DNA of 9,018 nucleotides from Spirochaetaceae bacterium (GTDB taxonomy: Bacteria; Spirochaetota; Spirochaetia; Treponematales; Breznakiellaceae), in NCBI GenBank assembly GCA_031290855.1, contig JAISLM010000143.1, forward strand, positions 1 through 9,018, in the 5' to 3' direction. Shown piece by piece: positions 1-6,800 of the stretch; positions within the stretch are counted from its first letter, which is position 1, and each line of letters opens with the position of its first letter. Position numbers and translations under genes: made by a program. The notes beneath the pieces were generated by a model. It did no database searches. It saw only the letters and a list, made by a program, of their open reading frames with translations, and was not told the DNA's origin.

Positions 1-84
1 ACGGCAGTAACCGGGCTATCGACGGCATACCACAAACCTCCGGCATTTTTTACAGCATACCGTTAAGTCTAAGTTAGTGCCTAT

Positions 85-110
85 GGGGAGCAGCCCCCAC
101 CGCGAATAAA
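85..110 (+). repeat. Dispersed hairpin repeat, copy A
   Basis: This 26-base element matches 713-738 at 24 of 26 positions. It consists of a G4 run, a short A/G/C loop and a C5 run that can pair, followed by CGCGAATAAA. The copies differ only at the tenth and seventeenth bases, both outside the conserved GCGAATAAA tail. It sits in a gene-free stretch. Its function is not known to me; it could be a small mobile repeat, a transcript-end element or the remnant of an older duplication. Confidence 0.6.
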
Positions 111-257
111 AAGACCCTTGCCGGTTCTACGGCGAAATAGAGAAAACGGGGCATGAAAACGCATTACATTTTCTCCAAATGTTGACATAAGTTTTGACAC
201 TAAGGAAAAGTAATGCGGAAACACGCCGCGTTTCGGGGGTACTAGACCCGAGAAAAT

Positions 258-294
258 TGAGGCTAACTCCTTGATATACAAGGAATTAGCCTCA
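258..294 (-). terminator. Terminator-like hairpin after tRNA-Pro
   Basis: Arms 258-273 and 279-294 form a 16-base-pair stem with a 5-base loop (274-278). The only imperfect position is C267 against A284 on the plus strand. Read as minus-strand RNA it becomes a G-U pair, so the stem is unbroken only in that direction. On the minus strand the stem is followed by ATTTTC, a short U tract. It starts 23 bases beyond the tRNA-Pro 3' end, so it fits as its transcription terminator. The U tract is weak, hence moderate confidence. Confidence 0.6.
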
Positions 295-316
295 CTTTCC
301 ACCGAAGATCCCCTAG

Positions 317-390
317 TCGGGCAAGGCGGATTCGAACCGCCGGCCCCAAGTCCCCCAGACTTGTACGCTAACCGACTGCGCTATTGCCCG
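317..390 (-). tRNA. tRNA-Pro (anticodon GGG)
   Basis: The minus strand folds into a complete cloverleaf of 74 bases. The acceptor stem CGGGCAA/TTGCCCG has seven perfect pairs. The D arm is GCGC/GCGT, the anticodon stem CAAGT/ACTTG carries a seven-base loop CTGGGGG, and the T arm is GGCGG/CCGCC with loop TTCGAAT. The anticodon is GGG, reading proline CCC/CCU codons. The discriminator base is A at 317. The CCA end is not encoded (the next bases are CTA), so it must be added by CCA-adding enzyme after 3' trimming. A promoter lies upstream at 454-482 and a hairpin terminator downstream, so it looks monocistronic. Confidence 0.95.
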
Positions 391-453
391 TAAGCCGGAC
401 GCCTTCAAACGATCAGGTTTTACAGGCTGATCAGGCCCCGTCCCATGTTGAAA

Positions 454-482
454 ATGCTATTTGTTTTTACAAATAATGTCAA
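454..482 (-). promoter_or_regulatory. Sigma-70-type promoter for tRNA-Pro
   Basis: On the minus strand a perfect TTGACA -35 box (477-482) is separated by 17 bases from TAGCAT (454-459), which matches four of six positions of TATAAT. The spacer holds a small inverted repeat TTTGT/ACAAA. The start point would lie near 447, giving a 5' leader of about 57 bases to be removed by RNase P, longer than for the tRNA-Ala in this window. Confidence 0.65.
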
Positions 483-574
483 CGCCGAATTTTTTTTGAA
501 GTGCGAAAATAGCCTGGCATAGAAACGGCATCGTAAACACGGTGGAATGAACCTCCCCGCCACGAAACAGCGTC

Positions 575-635
575 AAGCTGTTTTGCCTGACGTTCTACCG
601 CCTTCTTAACCCCAAAAGGAAGGGATAAGGCGGGG
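575..635 (+). repeat. Tandem hairpin repeat, unit 1
   Basis: The leading 25 bases (575-599) match 656-680 at 24 positions. They are followed by a foldable segment: CCGCCTT (598-604) pairs with AAGGCGG (627-633), and an inner CCC can pair with GGG. The centre differs from unit 2, while the outer parts and the TAAGGCGGGG end are shared. The 81-base period is a multiple of three, but each unit has a stop codon in its longest frame, so it is not a coding repeat now. Function unknown. Confidence 0.7.
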
Positions 636-655
636 TATCTTGTAAGCGATGCATT

Positions 656-715
656 AAGCTGTTTTGCCTGACGTTTTACCTCCTGCCTAACCTGATAAGG
701 AGGGGTAAGGCGGGG
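656..715 (+). repeat. Tandem hairpin repeat, unit 2
   Basis: This is the second unit of the 81-base-period repeat. After the shared 25-base leader, CCTGCCTAACC (682-692) can pair with GGGTAAGGCGGGG sequence at 703-714, with one mismatch and one G-T pair. The stem is kept although the centre has diverged from unit 1. The unit overlaps the start of the dispersed GGGG...GCGAATAAA repeat at 713-738, so the two elements together form a two-hairpin composite. Confidence 0.7.
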
Positions 716-738
716 GAGCAGACCCCACTGCGAATAAA
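713..738 (+). repeat. Dispersed hairpin repeat, copy B
   Basis: This 26-base copy differs from 85-110 at only two positions. It has the same G-run, short loop, C-run and GCGAATAAA tail, and is followed by an A/T-rich stretch. Here it directly follows the second tandem hairpin unit, whereas copy A has no recognisable tandem unit before it. A more diverged element with the same order of parts lies at 8699-8762. Confidence 0.6.
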
Positions 739-867
739 TTTATAGATTTTTTATCGCTACGGGATTAAAGGGTACGCGGCCGGCGGTAGGGGCAAGCGCT
801 TATAAACGGCAGATTCCAGGCCTGCAGGATTGTCCGCAAGAGTCCCGCAGGCAGCCCGCGCCGCCTA

Positions 868-896
868 TTGATTCGAAAAAAACTCTTCTGTATACT
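868..896 (+). promoter_or_regulatory. Sigma-70-type promoter for tRNA-Ala
   Basis: TTGATT (868-873) and TATACT (891-896) lie 17 bases apart, with an A7 run in the spacer. The -10 box matches the consensus at five of six positions and the -35 at four. Transcription would begin near 903, about six bases before the mature tRNA 5' end at 909. Because the ABC ATPase gene starts ten bases after the tRNA and I see no room for another promoter, this promoter may also drive the exporter genes. Confidence 0.75.
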
Positions 897-908
897 GATT
901 CTGTCAAC

Positions 909-981
909 GGGGAATTAGCTCAGTTGGTAGAGCGATAGGTTCGCAATCTATAGGTCAGGGGTTCGAATCCCCTATTCTCCA
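909..981 (+). tRNA. tRNA-Ala (anticodon CGC)
   Basis: A complete 73-base cloverleaf is present. The acceptor stem GGGGAAT/ATTCTCC includes a G3-U70 wobble pair, the classic identity element for alanyl-tRNA synthetase. The D arm is GCTC/GAGC, the anticodon stem ATAGG/TCTAT has loop TTCGCAA, and the T arm is AGGGG/CCCCT with loop TTCGAAT. The anticodon CGC reads the alanine codon GCG, which agrees with the G3-U70 pair. The discriminator is A981 and CCA is not encoded. The next gene begins at 992, so the 3' processing site lies almost at that gene's start codon. Confidence 0.95.
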
Positions 982-991
982 ATCTCCACGA

Positions 992-1831
992 ATGATTTTA
1001 TACAAAAACGTTACAAAAAGGTACGGTGCTGTCTGCGCCGTGTCGGACTTTTCGCTTGAAATAGGGAGGGCTGAGTTTTTCGGCCTCCTGGGGCCGAACG
1101 GCGCGGGCAAGACGACGCTGCTGCGGATGACAAGCGCGCTTACGGCCCCAGGCGCGGGCTTTATCAGCATAGACGGCAAGCGCATCGACAGGAACCTTAC
1201 TGCCGCGAAAAGGCGGCTGGGCATCGTCCCCCAGTATTCTAACCTTGAAAACGAGCTTTCCGCGCTGCAAAACCTTGAATACCACGGGAGGCTCTACGGT
1301 CTCCCGCACGAAAGACGGCGGCGGCGCTCCGGGGAACTGCTTGATTTCGCGGGGCTTGCCGGCAGGAAAGACGACAAGGCCAGGACTTTTTCGGGCGGGA
1401 TGCGGCGCAAGCTGATGGTCGTGAAGGCGCTGATGCACGAACCGGACATCCTCCTTCTGGACGAGCCGAGTGTCGGGCTGGACGCGCCGTGGCGGAGGCG
1501 GATCTGGGACCTGCTCCGGGAACTTCATAAACAGGGGCTCACGATACTGCTGACGACGCACTACCTGGAGGAGGCCGCGACGCTCTGTTCCCGGCTCGGC
1601 ATGATCGACGGCGGCAGGCTGGTACGGACGGGAAGCCCGGCGGACATGGTGAAGGAAGCGGGCGCTTTCGTGCTGGAATACTTCGAGGGCGGCCGGACGG
1701 TGCAGCGCTTCTTCGGCAGCCGCGCCGAGGCGCTGTCCGGCGCATCGCGGCTTGAAAGCGGCTTTCGGGTGAGGGAGGCGAATCTGGAGGACGCCTTCAT
1801 CAAGCTTACCCAAAAAGGACTTGGGGACTAG
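992..1831 (+). CDS. ABC exporter ATP-binding protein (NodI/DrrA type)
   Basis: This cytoplasmic ATPase of 279 residues should power the permease encoded 12 bases downstream. All nucleotide-binding motifs are intact: Walker A GPNGAGKTT at 34-42, Q-loop Q81, signature FSGGM at 133-137, Walker B ILLLDE at 153-158, the D-loop GLD just after it, and switch histidine H190. The overall style matches the DrrA/NodI/CcmA group that pairs with ABC-2 permeases for export of drugs, lipids or polysaccharides; the substrate cannot be read from sequence. The start is secure because MILYKNVTKRYG is the usual N-terminus and no in-frame ATG, GTG or TTG lies just upstream. That puts the start codon ten bases after the tRNA-Ala 3' end with no Shine-Dalgarno sequence, which is unusual. 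Confidence 0.93.
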   Translation: MILYKNVTKRYGAVCAVSDFSLEIGRAEFFGLLGPNGAGKTTLLRMTSALTAPGAGFISIDGKRIDRNLTAAKRRLGIVPQYSNLENELSALQNLEYHGRLYGLPHERRRRRSGELLDFAGLAGRKDDKARTFSGGMRRKLMVVKALMHEPDILLLDEPSVGLDAPWRRRIWDLLRELHKQGLTILLTTHYLEEAATLCSRLGMIDGGRLVRTGSPADMVKEAGAFVLEYFEGGRTVQRFFGSRAEALSGASRLESGFRVREANLEDAFIKLTQKGLGD

Positions 1832-1843
1832 GCGGGGGCCGGG

Positions 1844-2560
1844 ATGACTCAGTTTGCGTCGATACTATGGAAGGAATGGGTGCTCTTCAGGGGCAAAATC
1901 GTTGACATAACGCTCGGCGCACTGACCGGGCCGCTCATGTACCTATTCGCGTTTGGCTGGGGGCTGGGCGGCGCGTTCACCGTAGACGGCGCGTCGTACA
2001 CGGCCTTCGTGATGCCGGGCATAATCGCGATGAACGGGATGACGCAGGGTTTCAGTGTGATAGCCAACGACATCAATATGGCCCGGATCTACCAAAAGAC
2101 CTTCGAGACGGTGATGATAAGCCCTGTCAGTATGCCGGTCTTTACGCTTGCCCGCATCAGCGCCAACGTGCTGCGCTGCCTGTATAGCGCCGCGCTGATC
2201 ACGGCGGCATCGCTCCTGTTCCGCACGGGCCTAAAAATCGATTTTTACTTCGTCCTGCTCCTCGCTCTGAACTGCGCCGTATTCTCGACGATGGGCTTTA
2301 TCGCCGGCCTCCTTATCGATTCGCACGCCGATATGGCGAAAACGTCAAGCTTTATCATTACCCCCATGTCCTTCCTCTGCGGCACCTTCTTCCCGCTGGA
2401 CCGCTTCCCGGCTATCCCCCGGAAGCTGATCGAACTGCTGCCCCTAACCCAGGCCGTTAAGGGAATGCGGGGCGGCGGCATCCTTCCACCGCTGGCCCTG
2501 CTCGTCTGGCTCGCGTTGCTTCTGCCCGTGGCGATCATCCTCTGCAAACGGGCGGAGTGA
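1844..2560 (+). CDS. ABC-2 family transporter permease
   Basis: The 238-residue inner-membrane protein has about six hydrophobic segments: roughly 21-42, 53-75, 93-126, 132-158, 168-183 and 212-234. A cytoplasmic N-terminus (FASILWKEWVLFRGK) precedes the first. The segment LCGTFFPLDRFP (178-189) followed by LPLTQA (199-204) is typical of ABC-2 permeases such as DrrB, NodJ and YadH. It follows the ATPase gene after 12 bases with a G-rich ribosome-binding region (1833-1843), so the two form one exporter unit. Two copies would probably pair with two ATPases. Its stop lies 11 bases from the end of the convergent methyltransferase gene. Length is near the family norm of about 250. Substrate unknown. 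Confidence 0.9.
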   Translation: MTQFASILWKEWVLFRGKIVDITLGALTGPLMYLFAFGWGLGGAFTVDGASYTAFVMPGIIAMNGMTQGFSVIANDINMARIYQKTFETVMISPVSMPVFTLARISANVLRCLYSAALITAASLLFRTGLKIDFYFVLLLALNCAVFSTMGFIAGLLIDSHADMAKTSSFIITPMSFLCGTFFPLDRFPAIPRKLIELLPLTQAVKGMRGGGILPPLALLVWLALLLPVAIILCKRAE

Positions 2561-2571
2561 TGGCGGCGGCG

Positions 2572-3336
2572 CTACTTGCGGAAACGCGCAACGTAGATCG
2601 GCCCCATTCCGCTTCCGGTATCGGGCAGGATGATCCTGCCGTAAAGGGTATCTTCCCCCTCGCGGAAGTCGGGCCTGTCGAGACTGACACCGCCGCCGTA
2701 CTTCGAGAGGAGGCGGGATGCGACACCGTCGTTCTCCTCAAAAGAAAGGGCGCAGGTCGAGTAGACTAGGCTGCGGCCTTCCTTCAGCAGAAGGAAAGCC
2801 GCCGAAAGCAGCGCCCACTGCCGCCCGGCAAGGAAGCGGGGACGCACCGGGGTCCACCGCGCCAGATGCGTTTCGCTTCCAAGAACGTACCTCTCGCAGG
2901 AACAGGGTGCGTCGAGCAGGATGCCGTCGAAGCGGGAGTGTTCGCTTTTCCGCGACGCTATAGCGGCGGCGTCAAAGCCGGACACGCTGACCTTATCCCG
3001 CGTCTCGCCGTCAAGGTGCTCGTCCAGTACGCTGACAAGACGCCTCCGCCTTGCCGCCGACATCTCGTTTGCCAGTATCTTCACCTGCGGGGCGCTTTCC
3101 GCAGCCAGAACGAGCGTTTTTCCGCCCGGTGCGGCGCAGGCGTCCAGAACCAGCCCCTGCGCGGGCAGCCGGAGGGATCGGGCCGCCAGCACGGAAGCGT
3201 AGTCGATCATGTAAGGCTTGCCCGGCCCGACCGTATACGGCCCACGCCGCGCCGCTTCCCCCAGCGCCCCGGCGAGCCTGTCCCAGCGCCCGCCGTACAG
3301 GGCACGGTAGTAATCGTCAAATTCTTTTTTCCCCAC
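2572..3336 (-). CDS. RNA m5C methyltransferase, NOL1/NOP2/Sun family
   Basis: This predicted S-adenosylmethionine-dependent cytosine-C5 methyltransferase has 254 residues and should act on rRNA or tRNA. Visible motifs, in order: the SAM-binding loop LDACAAPGGKT at 64-74; NEMSAARRRRL around 90-100, which binds the SAM ribose; D122 in the third motif; DAPCSC at 142-147 with the product-release cysteine C145; and the nucleophile C195 in YSTCALSFEEN. It is little more than the catalytic domain, without the NusB-like N-terminal domain of RsmB (about 430 residues) or the C-terminal extension of RsmF. The CERYVL stretch after motif IV and the YYRALYGGRW N-terminus are closer to NSUN4-like enzymes, so the target is uncertain. 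The start is GTG at 3336; an in-frame TAA lies five codons upstream and no Shine-Dalgarno is seen. Confidence 0.9.
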   Translation of the reverse strand: MGKKEFDDYYRALYGGRWDRLAGALGEAARRGPYTVGPGKPYMIDYASVLAARSLRLPAQGLVLDACAAPGGKTLVLAAESAPQVKILANEMSAARRRRLVSVLDEHLDGETRDKVSVSGFDAAAIASRKSEHSRFDGILLDAPCSCERYVLGSETHLARWTPVRPRFLAGRQWALLSAAFLLLKEGRSLVYSTCALSFEENDGVASRLLSKYGGGVSLDRPDFREGEDTLYGRIILPDTGSGMGPIYVARFRK

Positions 3337-3430
3337 AGCTTGAGGGTTTTACACCACGCCCCCGTAAAAAGCAAGCCGCCAACGCCGCGGCCAGCAATTC
3401 TCATTTTAAAAAACATGTTAAAGTGGAGGC
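3337..3430. other. Divergent intergenic gap with weak minus promoter
   Basis: This 94-base gap separates the methyltransferase start from the transposase remnant. On the minus strand TTGCTT (3369-3374), 17 bases and TAAAAC (3346-3351) form a weak promoter candidate that would start transcription within a few bases of the GTG at 3336. On the plus strand GGAGG (3425-3429) lies one base from the ATG at 3431. TTTTAC/GTAAAA (3347-3352 with 3364-3369) is a small inverted repeat; I cannot show it is an IS end. Confidence 0.3.
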
Positions 3431-3817
3431 ATGGGAGAGGGAATCATAAAACGGCTGCCTGGCAGTTTGCGGGCGGCGGGGGATAGGATCCCCGATGTGC
3501 GGCGTGGCGGGAACGTCTTGAGGCATCGGATTACGGACGTGCTGATGTGCGCGTTTGCCGTATTTTTCTTTTTGTATCCTTCATTGCTCCGTTTTCAGCG
3601 GGCCATGAAAAGCCTGCGGCGGCGCAACAACATGGAAACCCTGTTTGGGGTGTCCGAAATACCCTGCGACAACACGATACGGGAACTAATGGACGGCATA
3701 GCGCCGGAGGCATTGTCCCGGCTGTTCGGCACGGCTCCGGAGGCTGATCGCCTGCGGGCGGCTGAAACATACCGGTGGCTAGAATCTGTGATAACCGGCG
3801 GGTTAATATGCTTATGA
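3431..3817 (+). pseudogene. Truncated IS4-like transposase, N-terminal part only
   Basis: The frame encodes 128 residues. Residues 30-59 (LRHRITDVLMCAFAVFF then YPSLLRFQ) and 66-99 (NNMETLFGVSEIPCDNTIRE onward) resemble the conserved N-terminal region of IS4-type DDE transposases, where a hydrophobic helix is followed by an N-x-x-TL-G and P-CD-x-x-IR pattern. Such enzymes normally have 400 or more residues. Here the resemblance fades after about residue 115, and the frame stops at 3817 before any catalytic aspartate, so it cannot be active. No terminal inverted repeats or target duplication are evident. The remnant ends one base before the lptD-like start codon, suggesting that an insertion and deletion shaped the gene's 5' region. 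A perfect GGAGG lies only one base from the ATG. Family assignment is from memory of the motif pattern. Confidence 0.65.
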
Positions 3818-3818
3818 T

Positions 3819-6800
3819 GTGAAGGTTTATGCCGGGCCCGTGAAAACGGCGTTTGTCCGCGCCGCCGTATGCAAGCCGTTCATTTTACTTACTATTTTCC
3901 TCTTTCAGACAGTTGCGCCGGATTTCCTCCCGTGGGGGCTTTCCCGCGTACAGGATCTTTACGCGCAGGAGTCGGAGGAAAGCGCGGCGGCTGCCGGGGA
4001 GGACGACGGGGGCAGCGTACCGGGGGCAGCGCTTACAGAGGAAGAGCTTGCGGCCCAGCAGGAAAAGATGCAGGCCGACCGTATCATAGACCTTGAGGTT
4101 AAGACCAGTACCATGCTGGAACTCGCCGAATGGTGCCGCGAACTGGGCCTGAGCGAGGGAGGGAACCGTGAGGAACTGGCAAACCGTATCCGTCTTCATT
4201 TTGGCCTGCAGCTTCCCGGCGGCAGCGCGGCCAATCAAAAAGTTGTTACGATCGAGACGGCCAAGACCACGGAATACTTTACCGTCGAAGCCGTGGATGA
4301 GGAGTACGCCCGCCTTTCGGGGGGCGTGGTTTTGAGCCTGAAGGACGGCGAAGCCCGCCACCGTATCAAGGCCTGGGACATCATTTACAACAGGACGCGC
4401 AACGTGCTGACGGCTAGCGGCGGCGTCGAGTATGTCAAGGAAGACGGCGATAAAAAGGAAACGTTCAAAGGCGACAGCATAACGATAAACCTTGATACAT
4501 GGATCGGATCGTTCATCGATACGGTGTCGGAGCGCTCGATAGCGGGCAGCGAGACGGCGTACCGTTTCGCGGGGCAGGTTATATCGCAGACCGACGCCGA
4601 AACGACCGTTCTAAAGAAGGCCCGCGTGACAAACGCGAAGACGGAGGAGCCTTTCTGGTCGCTTGACGCCGGCAAGCTCTGGATACTGCCGGGATCGGAC
4701 TGGGCCATGTTTAACGCCACGCTGCGCGTCGGCGAAATACCGGTGCTTTGGGTGCCGTTTTTCTTTTTCCCCGCCGACGAGATGGTGATACATCCCGCGC
4801 TAGGCACGCGGACCAGGGAAGGTACTTTTTTGCAGACCACAACGTACATATTTGGCCGGCCTGACGCAAGCGCGCTCAAGGAGAATTCGATCAGCCAAAT
4901 TCTGGGCAGCGGGGAAGGGGTGGAGCGTGTGCGCGAGGGGCTCTTTCTGCGTACAACCGGCCGAAAGGACACCAGCACGGACACAAAAAAGTTTTCCATC
5001 CTTGCGGACGCCTATACCAACCTGGGCTTCTATGTCGGTACGGAGATAAGCCTGCCGAAATCAGGCATTCTAAACGACTTTACTCTTTCGGGCGGGCTCG
5101 CTTTTACGCGCACGATTTTCGAGCCTTCGACGGGCCTCAAATACACGCCGTACAATGTGGGTGTCGATAACAAGGACCACTGGGATTCCGCTTACATATT
5201 CGGCGTCGAGGTTCCGTTACGCTACAGGCTGAAAACGGCGCCCTCGTTTTCCGGCAAGTACGGCTCACTCAGCCTGAGCCTCCCGGTGTATTCCGATCCG
5301 TTTATAGACCACGATGTCTTGAATCGATCCGAAAGCATCGACTGGATGGAGATGATAATTCAGGGGGCTGCCACACCCGACACGCCCGATACGAATGTCG
5401 CCGGACTAGGCGCTTACGAATGGAGTTTGACGGTGAGGCCGCAGCTTTCGACAACCGCGCTTTCGCCGTACATATCCACCCTGTCAATAAACAGCATATC
5501 CAGTGTTTATCATTTTGCCGTGAGGACGCATAACACGGCGATACCGGACACGGTCCGCGCTACATCCCCCCAGAGGGATTTTTATTATCCCGACAAATTC
5601 ACGCTGTACTCGATAAGCGGAGGAATAAGCGGGACGCCGCTGACATGGACGAGCGTAACTTCGCTTACGGAAAAGGACAAAGAGGTACCCGACCCGTTGA
5701 AAGGTTTCGGAACGCTTCATTCCCCCTGGGAAAATGAAGCGGAGGCTGCCGGCAGCCAGACGGGTTCGGCTTCGTTTGCCAGGCCTTTTTCGCTCTATGT
5801 GCCTGCCTTGGATCAAACTTTCGATATGGGCCGTAGTACAGGCTTGAAAATTTCGTGGAACTACAGTCTGACTCCGGCAAGCGCCTCGGAATTGAATTAC
5901 AGCACGGCGGACTGGACTTCCCCCAAAGATATAGATCTGTCGGACATCAGATCGATCTTGACCCGTGTCAGTGCGACCGGAAACACGAACATAACCGTAT
6001 CGGACCCGAATAACAACCTGTTCGCGCTGTCCGGCGGCGTCACGGGAAGGGCGCAGTGGCAGGATCACCCGTACAGGGACCTTGAAGCCCCGGAGTACAG
6101 CAAAGAGGAGAATATCGACGCCGAAAAATATTCCGATTACCAGAACACGAGCTGGTCAACGTCCTGGGTGCACAGTACGACGATAAACCCTCTTTACTGG
6201 GCGCCGGCATGGAAAAGCACCAATGTCAAGTATTCGCTGGAAGGAAAGCTGGCGGAATCAAAACTTGTCAGCGCCAGAGGAAGCGCACCCGAATGGGATG
6301 TCATCTACGGCGAATGGACCAAGGAAAAAATCAGCAGGCACAACCTCGCGATGAATATGGGCGTTTCGATACTGGATAAACCTCAGACTTTGCAGTTGAA
6401 TACGGATCTGCCTCCGCTAACTACAAAATTCGGCATGAACAGTACGATAAACGCATGGATATCCACGACGAATATCAGGACGGACATAAACGAACCGTTT
6501 TCGGACAACATCAAGTATATGCCGGTTTACTTTACGGAAACGCTGACGTTTAAGCCCGGATACAAACTGGATCAGGTTATAACTTACAGCCCGGAATATT
6601 CTGAGCTGACGACTTACAATTCGACGCTGACGCTAGGCAAATTTTCCGGAGCCTACACGTCCTCCCGCGTAAAAAAACATATACTGACGGAGGACTCAAG
6701 CGGTAACGTAACGGGCTGGGCTATCGATCAAAACAGCGAGGAAAAACTGCGTCCGGTATCGCTGAAATTTTCATTTAACCCGTCGATCAAAAAAGAAAAT

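Larger units (their letters stand above)
483..867. other. Gene-free, repeat-bearing intergenic stretch
   Basis: No reading frame here has a plausible start or family resemblance. The stretch contains a T8 run (489-496), the two tandem hairpin repeats (575-635, 656-715), the second copy of the dispersed GCGAATAAA repeat (713-738), and a weak stem GCCTGC/GCAGGC (820-825 with 847-852) without a T run. It separates the divergently transcribed tRNA-Pro and tRNA-Ala. Confidence 0.6.

Noticed and set aside
81..302. 73-codon minus-strand open frame
   Set aside because: It runs through the terminator hairpin and dispersed repeat, has no ribosome-binding site and resembles no family I know.
575..715. 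CRISPR-like repeats
   Set aside because: Only two units, diverged in the centre, with no uniform spacers and no cas genes.
998..1813. Long minus-strand frame opposite the ATPase gene
   Set aside because: It is the antisense shadow of a clear ABC ATPase in GC-rich codons; the translation is low-complexity and basic.
2866..3486. Plus-strand frame opposite the methyltransferase
   Set aside because: Shadow of the minus-strand gene, whose catalytic motifs are all present.
3740..3818. Promoter for the lptD-like gene in the transposase remnant
   Set aside because: TAGAAT and TATGCT -10-like hexamers occur, but none has a credible -35 box at 16-18 bases.
5484..6068. 194-codon minus-strand frame inside the lptD-like gene
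   Set aside because: Antisense shadow; arginine-rich with no recognisable motif.
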